Source: Prevotella melaninogenica ATCC 25845 (lineage in GTDB: Bacteria; Bacteroidota; Bacteroidia; Bacteroidales; Bacteroidaceae). From it: a DNA stretch of 64,000 nt. The first letter of the stretch is position 1; each line of letters opens with the position of its first letter. The position numbers and the translations under genes were made by a program. The notes under the pieces are model-generated. The model searched no databases, had not been told where the DNA came from, and saw only the letters and a program-made list of their open reading frames with translations. The stretch is taken from assembly GCF_000144405.1 (NCBI RefSeq), contig NC_014371.1, forward strand, positions 1,148,501 through 1,212,500, in the 5' to 3' direction. Below, piece by piece: positions 44,697 through 53,217 of the stretch.

Positions 44697-46247
44697 TTAA
44701 CGCTGCCACCACATCTTGGTTGCATAGTCGTCATTACCCTTTAACAGCTGTACAGCCTTAATATAGTTTGCCTTGTTATTGGTAGCCTCATCAATATCAA
44801 ATGGGATACGGTTAGCAACCTGGATGCTATAGTCTGTTGACTGTGCCAGAGGGAACACCTTTGGATAGCCTGTACGACGAATTTCGCTCCAGCCTTCCTG
44901 TCCGTTAGGGAACATTGCAATCCACTTCTGAGTAATCAGACGCTCCATCTTCTGCTCGTCAGTAGCTGAGTCGTCCCACTTGATAGTGATATTGCTGACA
45001 GCACTAACATCTCCACCGTACTCGCTGATTGGGTCAACATAATTCTTCTCGGTTGATGTGTTATCAGCCAAGTAGGCTGTTGCAGAACCTGCACCCCACT
45101 GCTCGAAGGAGAGTTTCACACCTTCTTCATAGAGGTCCTTAGCGCTTCCGCCCATATTACTCCAGCCTGCCAAAGCTCCTTCTGCACGACAGAAAGCCAT
45201 TTCAGAAGCTGTGAGCCATACGCCCTTGCTGTCTATCTTGATGTTTGCAGCTGAGTAAGCCTTACCTGCTGTGGTCTTATTACCAATCTTCGCAGCGGCA
45301 CGACAACCGATTACTGAACGAATACCGCCCTCTACTGGGGTAAAGAACTTCGTCAGACGTGGGTCGTTGTAACCTGTGAGGAAGCTCTCAAGGTCAGCAC
45401 AAGCACGGCTATCACCCCACTCTACAGATGTCTTATACTGTCCGTTTGGTGTATAAGCAATAGCGCAGTTGTCATCATTGCTTGTGATGACACCGTCCTG
45501 TACTGCCTGTTCGCCCAACTGCTTTGCCAATGTTGGCTCAACATAACGGATGCGGATAGCAATACGGAGCTTCAAAGAGTTCGCATACTTCAACCATTTA
45601 GCCATCTTACCCTGATAAACCTTGTCTAACTCTTCAGCAATAGTAACATTAGGATTAGAAGCAACCAATGGTTTGATGACGTCTGTAGCCTTGTTGAGGT
45701 CAGCGATAATGCTCTTATAAACATCCTCTTGAGAAGAGTAAGCATTACCGTCAGTAGCATCAGCACCGATAGGAAGTGGTCCGTACATATCTGTAAGACG
45801 CATGAACGACTGTGCACGGAGAATCAATGCCCAAGCATAAACTGGTCCTTCGCCCTTTGTCACATTGTCAATTGCCTTGAAAGCAGATACCGTCTTTGTC
45901 ATAGAATCCTTGAACGGATAGCGTACCCAACCATTAGGAGCATTGAGACGAGCAAAGTTCTTCTCAGCGAAACCATTGTTAGCATAGGTCATGTAACGAC
46001 CCAAGTAGTTACCGATAAGGTCTTCGTTCATCTGGTAAGCATTCTCCTGCTCAGGGAAAGCCTCGTTCTCCATCTGTACGAGGAAAGAAGAGGTTTGATA
46101 GTTGTCGCGCGACAAGTCTTCGAGAGAAGCACCCGTTCCTGGACGGTTTGCCTCTTGGAATCCATCTGTACAAGACGACATTGAGCATAGCAGCACACTT
46201 GCGAATGTACAAGCTGTGACCGCCTTATATATATTAATCTTTTTCAT
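44697..46247 (-). CDS. SusD/RagB-family glycan-binding outer-membrane lipoprotein
   Basis: 516 residues; lipoprotein signal with Cys26 (LLCSMSSC). SusD-type helical motifs: ALILRAQSFMRLTDMYGPLP, KWLKYANSLKLRIAIRIRYV, FCRAEGALAGWSNMGGSAKD, LYEEGVKLSF, LITQKWIAMFPNGQEGWSEI, RRTGYPKVFP. It forms the binding lid over the SusC protein encoded 31 nt upstream and is followed 35 nt later by the GH18 gene, so one operon is likely. Confidence 0.93.
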   Translation of the reverse strand: MKKINIYKAVTACTFASVLLCSMSSCTDGFQEANRPGTGASLEDLSRDNYQTSSFLVQMENEAFPEQENAYQMNEDLIGNYLGRYMTYANNGFAEKNFARLNAPNGWVRYPFKDSMTKTVSAFKAIDNVTKGEGPVYAWALILRAQSFMRLTDMYGPLPIGADATDGNAYSSQEDVYKSIIADLNKATDVIKPLVASNPNVTIAEELDKVYQGKMAKWLKYANSLKLRIAIRIRYVEPTLAKQLGEQAVQDGVITSNDDNCAIAYTPNGQYKTSVEWGDSRACADLESFLTGYNDPRLTKFFTPVEGGIRSVIGCRAAAKIGNKTTAGKAYSAANIKIDSKGVWLTASEMAFCRAEGALAGWSNMGGSAKDLYEEGVKLSFEQWGAGSATAYLADNTSTEKNYVDPISEYGGDVSAVSNITIKWDDSATDEQKMERLITQKWIAMFPNGQEGWSEIRRTGYPKVFPLAQSTDYSIQVANRIPFDIDEATNNKANYIKAVQLLKGNDDYATKMWWQR

Positions 46248-46278
46248 TTATATTTCGATTAAATGAGTGGTTAAATGT

Positions 46279-49200
46279 TTAGAATTTCAGCTTCACGTTG
46301 AAACCAAGTGTGCGAAGGCTTGGCTGCATGAGATAGTCGAAGCCCTGATAGTAGGTACCTGTTGATGCTGTTGCCTCTGGATCGAATGGTGCCTTGTTGT
46401 AAAGCATGAGGAGGTTGTTAGCAGTCAAACCGAGTGTCAGCTCCATACCGCCCAACATTCGACGTGGGAAGGTGTAAGCGAGGTGTGCCTCCTGGATACG
46501 TGCGTTGGTGGCACTGTAGATATACTCTGACCAGATTGGGTTCTCACCACCTACTACGGCATAGTAGTTTTCAGCTGATACCAATCCATTGTTTACTGCG
46601 ATACCGCCCTTGTCGCGTGCATCAGCAGATGCCTTTGATACACCGTAAGCATCCATCAACGCCTGTGTCTGTGACATTACGATACCACCGAAACGTGCGG
46701 TAACAACGAATCCGAAGTTAAAGCCCTTCCAAGAGAAGTCGTTAGAGAAACCGATGTTACCCTTTGGAAGTACTGAACCACGATAAGATGGGTTGGTAAG
46801 GTTCACCTGTGATACGTTACCATCCTTGATAGCGACATTGCCTTCTGCGTCGCGCTTGAAGTCACTGGTCATATAGAGGTCGCCCATCGTACCGCCCTTC
46901 TTAAGGATGATGTTAGCACCATTCAAACCACCTTGGTTGATAACCTCGTTAGGATCGTCGAGCAACTCAACAATCTTGTTGCGGTTAGCACTGTAAGTGA
47001 AGTTAGTGTTCCATGCGAAGTCGCCCCATGTATGGCCGTAACCCAATGAAAGCTCAATACCACGGTTTCTTACGTTACCGGTCTGTACATACTCAGAAGA
47101 GAATCCCTGACTACCTGTGATAGGACGAAGGAAGGTCTGGTTGCGAGTGTTAGACTGATAAACTGTAACATCCAAAGTAAGTGCATTATTGAAGAAACGT
47201 GATGTCAAACCTGCCTCCCAAGAGTTCGTACGCTCTGGACGGAAGTTTGATGGGAACTTATAAGTTACGGTGCTATAAGTACCTGACGCTGGGTTATACT
47301 GATAACGCCATGGTGAGGTGATGTTTGGAGAAATAGCTGAACCTACTGATGCCCATGAACCACGCACCTTCATGTAGCTAATCCATGATGGAAGTGTTGC
47401 CATCTGAGAGATAACTGCTGACATACCCACTGATGGATAGAAGAAGGATACATTGTCGGTACCGTCCAAAGCTGAATCCCAATCGTTACGACCTGTTACA
47501 GTCATAAACAGCATACTGCGCCAGCCCAACTCTACGTTAGCGAAGAGTGAGTTAATCTTGTGTGCATGGTCTGTGAAGATTGGACGGTTGTCAGCGGTTG
47601 CTGAACCGTAATCGATTGCGTTTGGAGTGAACAAGTTAGATGGTGCCTTCAAACCACCTTGGAAACCTGTTACGTTATACTTGTTACGTGTGAACGAACC
47701 ACCGAGGTTGGCTGATACTGAGAAGTCGTTCAATGTCTTGTTGATATTGAACATCAAGTCGCCATAGAGTGAACGGTCATTCACCTTGTCATAACCATAG
47801 AAACCATACTTTGAGTGAGCAAAGAGGTTGGTTGTTGAAGCGTAACGCTTGTCTTCCTGCTTTGTACCTGCATCGTCCCAACGCAAACGACCCACAACGT
47901 CCATCCAGTCGAAAATCTTATACTTAAGACTTGCACTGATCATGTAACGGCTACGGTTGTTTGAACGAACCATGCGGTTGGCTACCCAATATGGGTTCTG
48001 CATACTCAATGCATCACCGAAGTTCCAGTTCTGAACATTGATACCTCTTGTCACATCGTAAAGTTCGTATGTACGAACAGCGTCGAAGCTCTCACCACGT
48101 GGGAAGAGATAAACAGCGGTCAATGGGTTGAAGTACTGACCCTGAGCTGTCAAGTTCTTATCATGCTCCTTGATGTAATTGAAGTTGAAGTCGAAGGTCA
48201 TCTTGTCGTGCAAGAACGTTGTTGTATTGCGGAATGCAAAGTTATAACGGTCGTAGCTGTTATTAGGAATGATACCCTTTGCATTCGTCGTACCTACTGA
48301 GATATAGGTCTGGTTCTTGTCCGTACCTGCAGTCAGAGCTACGTTGTTCTGAACGTTCGTACCTGTATTGAAGAAGTCCTTTGGCTCATAGTCACCATAG
48401 ACTGATGGAGTCTTTGCACCCCATGACTTCACGTCGCCAGCACGGTTTACGTAAGAGTTCTGGAACTCTGGCATGACGAATGGGTTAGCAAACTGTGTAC
48501 TGTTACTTACAGTCACACTTACCTTGCCCTCCTTACCCTTCTTCGTGGTAATCATGATGACACCCTGCGCAGCAGCTGAACCGTAGAGGGCAGCAGCAGC
48601 AGGACCACTGAGGACGCTGATTGACTCGATATCCTCTGGGTTGATATCGGCAATACCTTCTGAACCCGGCTGTGAACTGAACGCACCACCTGAAATCTCA
48701 CCCTGACTGGTGTTGTTGATTGGCACACCGTCGATTACATACAAAGCCTGATTGCTACGGGTAATTGACTTAGGACCACGCATCACAACGCGGGCTGCAC
48801 CACCCATACCAGCAGAAGAAGCATTGATGTTCACACCGGCTACCTTACCAGAGAGTGAATTCATGAAGTTAGGGTTCTTAACCGTTGTAAGGTTCTCACC
48901 GCCTACCTTCTGAACGTTATAGCTCAACGCCTTCTCAGAACGCTTGATACCCAAAGCGGTTACCACAACTTCCTCAATCTGATGAGCCTCAGCCTTCAAA
49001 GTGATGTTCAATGGGGCATCACCGCTAACCTTCACCTCCTCAGTGTTCATACCGATATAGCTGACAATAAGCGTAGCACCCTTATGGGTCATAATCTCAA
49101 ACTTACCATCGAGGTCGGTGGTCGTACCATGCTGCGAATCCTTCACGCGGATAGTAGCACCGATAACTGGGTCGCCAGCATTGTCTACGATAGTTCCGGT

Positions 49201-49380
49201 AACCTTCACGTCACCACTTGATTGCTGTGTTCCCAATACCTTTGCGGTATTTGCCTTAGTTGCAGCAACGACTACGTTCTTGCCAAAGTTGTCAGCCGAA
49301 GTGACATGACTGCTGGCAAAAGCGGTCAAAGAGCAGCAAGATAGGAAAACACTTACTGGTAGAATCTTTCCTTTTCTCAT
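46279..49380 (-). CDS. SusC/RagA-family TonB-linked outer-membrane transporter
   Basis: 1033 residues; signal peptide (ILPVSVFLSCCSLTAFASS). Carboxypeptidase-regulatory-like domain (VKVTGTIVDNAGDPVIGATI, LIVSYIGMNTEEV), plug (EEVVVTALGIKRSEKALSYN, MNSLSGKVAGVNINASSAGM, ALYVIDGVPINNTSQGE, SISVLSGPAAAALYGSAAAQ) and barrel ending PSLRTLGFNVKLKF. It imports the glycan freed by GH18. It is the first gene of the second N-glycan operon. Its leader (about 200 nt) contains a threefold direct repeat. Confidence 0.95.
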   Translation of the reverse strand: MRKGKILPVSVFLSCCSLTAFASSHVTSADNFGKNVVVAATKANTAKVLGTQQSSGDVKVTGTIVDNAGDPVIGATIRVKDSQHGTTTDLDGKFEIMTHKGATLIVSYIGMNTEEVKVSGDAPLNITLKAEAHQIEEVVVTALGIKRSEKALSYNVQKVGGENLTTVKNPNFMNSLSGKVAGVNINASSAGMGGAARVVMRGPKSITRSNQALYVIDGVPINNTSQGEISGGAFSSQPGSEGIADINPEDIESISVLSGPAAAALYGSAAAQGVIMITTKKGKEGKVSVTVSNSTQFANPFVMPEFQNSYVNRAGDVKSWGAKTPSVYGDYEPKDFFNTGTNVQNNVALTAGTDKNQTYISVGTTNAKGIIPNNSYDRYNFAFRNTTTFLHDKMTFDFNFNYIKEHDKNLTAQGQYFNPLTAVYLFPRGESFDAVRTYELYDVTRGINVQNWNFGDALSMQNPYWVANRMVRSNNRSRYMISASLKYKIFDWMDVVGRLRWDDAGTKQEDKRYASTTNLFAHSKYGFYGYDKVNDRSLYGDLMFNINKTLNDFSVSANLGGSFTRNKYNVTGFQGGLKAPSNLFTPNAIDYGSATADNRPIFTDHAHKINSLFANVELGWRSMLFMTVTGRNDWDSALDGTDNVSFFYPSVGMSAVISQMATLPSWISYMKVRGSWASVGSAISPNITSPWRYQYNPASGTYSTVTYKFPSNFRPERTNSWEAGLTSRFFNNALTLDVTVYQSNTRNQTFLRPITGSQGFSSEYVQTGNVRNRGIELSLGYGHTWGDFAWNTNFTYSANRNKIVELLDDPNEVINQGGLNGANIILKKGGTMGDLYMTSDFKRDAEGNVAIKDGNVSQVNLTNPSYRGSVLPKGNIGFSNDFSWKGFNFGFVVTARFGGIVMSQTQALMDAYGVSKASADARDKGGIAVNNGLVSAENYYAVVGGENPIWSEYIYSATNARIQEAHLAYTFPRRMLGGMELTLGLTANNLLMLYNKAPFDPEATASTGTYYQGFDYLMQPSLRTLGFNVKLKF

Positions 49381-49469
49381 TAGTTATTTTATATTTGATA
49401 ATAATCTTATTCTGACTTAGGTCTGCCCAATAACAGATGTGGGGCAGCCTTATATATATAATAGGTGTG

Positions 49470-49530
49470 TCCTATATGAAATGTAGGTCTCTATATTAAA
49501 AATGTAGGTCCCTATATCAAATAGATGTTC
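49470..49530 (-). repeat. Threefold about 21-bp direct repeat in the susC leader
   Basis: gtcctatatgaaatgtag, gtctctatattaaaaatgtag-type and gtccctatatcaaatagatg follow each other. On the transcript strand this reads as three TATAGGGAC/TATAGAGAC/TATAGGAC boxes separated by CTACATTT. It lies about 100 nt upstream of the start at 49380. Confidence 0.7.
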
Positions 49531-49585
49531 AAAAGTTATCCATGCTTTCTCACATTCCCATCCGTTTTTTTGTAGGTTCTTAATA

Positions 49586-49593
49586 CAAAGATA
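49586..49593 (-). promoter_or_regulatory. -7 promoter box for the second SusC operon
   Basis: The minus strand reads TATCTTTG. A start near 49580 would give a leader of about 200 nt. No TTTG lies at the ideal -33 spacing. Confidence 0.6.
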
Positions 49594-49880
49594 ACATATT
49601 ACACGCAAACAATACTTATCATATATCAAGTATTTAACAAAAATAAACGCAAATAATATACTTTTTACAAACGATCGTATCTATTAAGAGTGGATTCTCT
49701 TCATTTGCACTTAATTCTATCATTCTATAGCCTATAACGTTCATATGTATATGATATTGCTTTTGTACTTCACTTTTTTTCGTGTAATGAAGTCATACAT
49801 TAAGATTCCAAAGGGCTAAACCAAGAATGAAAAAGCTAACTATTTGTTTGTCAGTTTTCTAAATTATAGATAGATATTTT

Positions 49881-49894
49881 TTGATTTACATCAA
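49881..49894. promoter_or_regulatory. Perfect FNR/CRP-type site upstream of fimbrillin module 2
   Basis: TTGATTTACATCAA has the full TTGAT-N4-ATCAA form. The centre is about 63 bp upstream of the start predicted from the -7 box at 49939-49946, the usual class I activator distance. Confidence 0.65.
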
Positions 49895-49938
49895 TTAAAA
49901 TAATTACAAAAAAGCGGACAATGTCTAAAAAAAATAAC

Positions 49939-49946
49939 TAATTTTG
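49939..49946 (+). promoter_or_regulatory. -7 promoter box of fimbrillin module 2
   Basis: TAATTTTG followed by C, identical to the box of module 1. The leader would be about 95 nt. Confidence 0.6.
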
Positions 49947-50046
49947 CATAGTATTATATAATTCCAGATGGTTTTTTGTGCACTAATCCCGTACTAAATT
50001 AACATCTCGAATAAAATACTTAGAGTTATTTAAAATTTAAATTATA

Positions 50047-50247
50047 ATGAAGAAAATTTATTTAGAACCAGAAACAAAAGTTTATGAACAGAAGGTAGAA
50101 GGTCATCTACTTGCAGGAACAGGGGTTGAAGGAAGTACTACAGACCCAAAACAGGGTGGCGACCCAACGAGTACATCTACCACCACCATCCCTAATCCTT
50201 TTAATTCGGAAGCAAAGGAGAAATCAAAGTGGTACACTAAAGAGTAA
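50047..50247 (+). CDS. Small protein preceding a fimbrillin-like lipoprotein (module 2)
   Basis: 66 residues. MKKIYLEPETKVYEQKVEGH, then LLAGTGVEG, a Thr/Ser/Pro-rich stretch and a charged tail with KSKWYTKE. The EGHLLAGTG element lines up with EESFILAAS of the 7206 gene and AESVICSGS of the 52900 gene. There is no signal peptide. It lies 106 nt upstream of the lipoprotein gene. The LLAG(T/S) element recalls a double-glycine-type processing site, but no peptidase-transporter is nearby, so this is only a thought. Function unknown. Confidence 0.7.
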   Translation: MKKIYLEPETKVYEQKVEGHLLAGTGVEGSTTDPKQGGDPTSTSTTTIPNPFNSEAKEKSKWYTKE

Positions 50248-50353
50248 ACTTTAGTAGCTGAAAGAAAAAAATGAAACAATGATAATTGATCCAAACATTT
50301 GAATCAGTTACCAAGAAACACACACAATTTAACGAATAATTAACCGGATATTT

Positions 50354-52258
50354 ATGGAAAAATTAAGTAAGTTTGCTATTGTCCTTTGTGGAACAATGGC
50401 AATCTCCTTAGCAGCCTGCCAGACAGATGAACTTTCTGACAACACTGCAGGTGAGAACACACCAAAAGTTTATCACGTCACTGTATCAGCAGATGCAGCT
50501 CAAGGCACAGGTGCTTCAACGCGTGCACTCGCTGTTGACCCTGCCAATGGCAAAAGACTGATCTCAGAGTGGCTTGTAAACGACGAGTTAGCTGCTTTCG
50601 TCAATGGTGATGAAGGCAAACAAAATAACTATTTTGTATTGACAACAGACAGAGGCGGTAAGTCTGCCAAGTTTATTGGTGACATCGCTGCTGCTGGTCG
50701 CTCTATGTCAACAAATGATAACATTAGCTTCCTCTACCCTGCTGTAGCTTTAAAGGGTGCTAACAAGACTATCACTCCTGTTGAAAGAAGAGAGGAGAGC
50801 GTAGCAGTTGGTACTGTATCAAAGATTATATCTTACGTTCCAAGTGCTAAAGCTCAAAAATACGTTAGTCTCAACCTTAGTCGCCAAGATGGTACAGCAG
50901 CTTCACTCGGTAGCCGTTTCGACTATCAGTGCAAGAGTTCACACCCTCAAAAGGTAGAATCTGACAAGTTAGATATCAAGATTGGAAAGTTACAGCGTCT
51001 TGTGTCTTTCTGGGGCTTGCGCTTCACAGATGAGAACAACAACAAACTTTCTAATATTGACTCTATCTATGTCTCAAATATTAAGGCGTCTGGCATTCTT
51101 AACATAACAGACAACACCTTTGCTTCTGACGATAAATATGAGGCAAACAAGAGTATTGCTGTGATTCCTGCAAAGGGTACAAAGTTTACATCTGCTAACA
51201 ACCAGTACACTTACATTGCTTTGTTACCAGGCAACTATACCAATGTACACATTATGGTTTATTCAAAGGGTAAGATGTATGAGCAGGAGTATGCTAACAT
51301 TAATTTCACTGCTGATAATGTTTACCATACTGACATCCTTCACATGACACCAGTAGGTCCAAAACCATGGGTTGAGGTACAAGGTGTGAAATGGGCTACA
51401 GGTAACTTTATCCATTACGGTCCAGCAAATGGTGGATATTGGGGTATCGCTCCAGCACAGTGGTGGATATCACAGCGCGCTGTGACTTTAAATAACAGGA
51501 GAAAGGTTACTAACGATAAAGCTGGTAACACTACGTCACAGTTTGCTGACTTCCCAACTCAGAAGGTAGAAGATGTCGACCTCTTCCGCTATGGTCATAT
51601 CAAAGAGGCATTGGACCTGAGGAGTAGTCTGCTATTTAGAAATAGTGTTGCTGGTAAGAAGCTTTATTATCCTGCAAGTGCTGGTACCTATACCGATTGG
51701 GATATAAATGGAACTGGCGCAACACGCGGTGACATTGCTTGGTATTATACAAAGGACAAGCACCAGCATTATCGTATGCCAACTGGTGACGAAATGAAGA
51801 AACTCTACACTGAAGCACGTGCCATCCCTGCTTATTGTTACACAGATAAGGGTACTAAGGTTTATGGTGCTTACTTCACAACCAGCACCAGCGGCGGTTA
51901 TCATGAGTTCCCTGCAAAACGCTTTGTGAAGTCTATTGATAGCTACACCAATGTGACAGCCCTCATTCAAGCAAACAAAGGATTGTTCTTGCCATATACC
52001 GGATTGCGTGATCCTGGTGCTGTTGGTATGAAGATGAGAGACCTATCAGGCGATGGTAACGCATACGGTCAATATATGACAACTGACGATAGCAAATGGA
52101 ATGACCGCTCAGCTGACTTCTTCTTTGGTGCAGCTGAATGGAACTGGGCAGAACATCCTAAGACACAAGCTAAGGCTATCCGCCCTGTTTGGGATTCTGG
52201 TGATAACACATTAGATTCTGATTATCTCAACTTACGCAATTCATTAGGTATCAAGTAA
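50354..52258 (+). CDS. Fimbrillin-family lipoprotein with C-terminal FISUMP-like domain
   Basis: 634 residues; lipid Cys22 (MAISLAACQTDE). The N-terminal half resembles Mfa-like fimbrillins (VTVSADAAQGTGASTRALAV, NDELAAFVNGDEG, ISFLYPAVALKG, LVSFWGLRFTDENNNKLSNI, NQYTYIALLPGNYTNVHIM). The C-terminal half has the metabolite-like FISUMP pattern: VEVQGVKWATGNFIHYGP, GYWGIAPAQWW, YRMPTGDEMKKL, GLFLPYTGLRD, FFFGAAEWNW, KAIRPVWD. It is probably a surface adhesin or fimbria-associated protein. It shares order and spacing with modules 1 and 3 and ends in its own terminator. Confidence 0.83.
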   Translation: MEKLSKFAIVLCGTMAISLAACQTDELSDNTAGENTPKVYHVTVSADAAQGTGASTRALAVDPANGKRLISEWLVNDELAAFVNGDEGKQNNYFVLTTDRGGKSAKFIGDIAAAGRSMSTNDNISFLYPAVALKGANKTITPVERREESVAVGTVSKIISYVPSAKAQKYVSLNLSRQDGTAASLGSRFDYQCKSSHPQKVESDKLDIKIGKLQRLVSFWGLRFTDENNNKLSNIDSIYVSNIKASGILNITDNTFASDDKYEANKSIAVIPAKGTKFTSANNQYTYIALLPGNYTNVHIMVYSKGKMYEQEYANINFTADNVYHTDILHMTPVGPKPWVEVQGVKWATGNFIHYGPANGGYWGIAPAQWWISQRAVTLNNRRKVTNDKAGNTTSQFADFPTQKVEDVDLFRYGHIKEALDLRSSLLFRNSVAGKKLYYPASAGTYTDWDINGTGATRGDIAWYYTKDKHQHYRMPTGDEMKKLYTEARAIPAYCYTDKGTKVYGAYFTTSTSGGYHEFPAKRFVKSIDSYTNVTALIQANKGLFLPYTGLRDPGAVGMKMRDLSGDGNAYGQYMTTDDSKWNDRSADFFFGAAEWNWAEHPKTQAKAIRPVWDSGDNTLDSDYLNLRNSLGIK

Positions 52259-52303
52259 AGGTACCCGAGGATTCCGTTTTTTTCAAATAAACCTTTATAA
52301 TAA

Positions 52304-52338
52304 TGGGTTCGGCATGATTGCCGAACTCATTTTCTTTT
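52304..52338 (+). terminator. Intrinsic terminator of fimbrillin module 2
   Basis: GGTTCGGC pairs with GCCGAAC around ATGATT, followed by TCATTTTCTTTTTC. It lies 46 nt after the stop. Confidence 0.85.
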
Positions 52339-52420
52339 TCACAATCTCCATACTTAAACCCAAACCACCGCCCTCCTTTGTCCGCTTTTTTTTCACATAC
52401 CAATTTTATAAATACCACCA

Positions 52421-52560
52421 AACGACTTGCAACTAACGCCCTTTTGACCTGCAAAAGATGCCCTTTAAGCCCCTTATTAACGCCCTTTTGAACCCTTAAC
52501 AAGCACCTTTTAAAACCGACCTCCACAACTACTTGAAAACAAGCGGCTTACGGCAGCAAT
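52421..52560 (-). repeat. Modular GGGC dispersed repeat, copy F
   Basis: On the minus strand: GTAAGCCGCTTGTTTTCAAG, AGTTGTGGAGG, TTTTAAAAGGTGCTTGTTAA, CAAAAGGGCGTTAATAAGG, AAAGGGCATCTTTTGCAGG, CAAAAGGGCGTTAG. The GTAAG-CTTGTTxTCAAGTAGTTGTG segment in front of module 1 is shared with copies A and C, extending the element to about 200 bp. The 52618-52642 stretch (TTTCACATC, GATGTAAAA) is an imperfect palindrome. Confidence 0.82.
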
Positions 52561-52789
52561 TTTATTTGTTCTTTTTTGCTTAGTTATACAAATCTTATTC
52601 GGTTATTTCGTAATATAATTTCACATCACTGAGATGTAAAATTAAACCGTTATTTATTGCTTACAAAGATATAGAGATATACAAACATATAAAATTATTT
52701 AAATAGATTAACTGGCTGTTTCTATAAAATTCATATACCTCTAAATTGTTAAATGCCTTAGTTTACTTGCTATTTATAGAAAAAAGAGT

Positions 52790-52797
52790 TATCTTTG
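52790..52797 (+). promoter_or_regulatory. -7 promoter box of fimbrillin module 3
   Basis: TATCTTTG followed by C, 102 nt before the ATG at 52900. No FNR-type palindrome is found upstream of this one. Confidence 0.6.
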
Positions 52798-52899
52798 CAC
52801 AAAATATAACGGCAGAATCAGAAACTAAATACAAGCCCATTGGTGTGTAAAGCACCATATTTATTGTATTCAATATAAAAACTTTACAAGATAAAAAAG

Positions 52900-53094
52900 A
52901 TGAGAAAAAGTGAATTAATGGCATTAGAAACTATTGCCACTGGTATGAAAGTAGCCTATCAAAAACCATTGTGCGCGATTCTTTCTGTAGAAGCAGAGTC
53001 TGTAATTTGCAGCGGTAGTGTGACAGGTGAAACCGAAAATAAAAATGTTAGCGAGGACCCAAGTGACGCTTGGTACACGGGACAAGACAGTTAA
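52900..53094 (+). CDS. Small protein preceding a fimbrillin-like lipoprotein (module 3)
   Basis: 64 residues: MRKSELMALETIATGMKVAY, then QKPLCAILSVEAESVICSGS, VTGETENKNVSEDPSDAW and a YTGQDS tail. A second ATG (52918) would shorten it by six residues. Like the other two it has Pro, a hydrophobic strand, E-S-x-I-x-x-x-S and an acidic tail, and lies 123 nt upstream of a fimbrillin-like lipoprotein gene. It has no signal peptide. The family resemblance is weak residue by residue but strong in position and layout. Confidence 0.65.
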   Translation: MRKSELMALETIATGMKVAYQKPLCAILSVEAESVICSGSVTGETENKNVSEDPSDAWYTGQDS

Positions 53095-53217
53095 AAATGT
53101 CTATCACCACTAAACTTACCTTATAAAAACATTTTAATCCAACTACGAGTTGATTATTTTACATGAAGTAAGAGTGATTTAACTCAAGATTTTAATACGT
53201 AATTAAAGGAATAAAGA

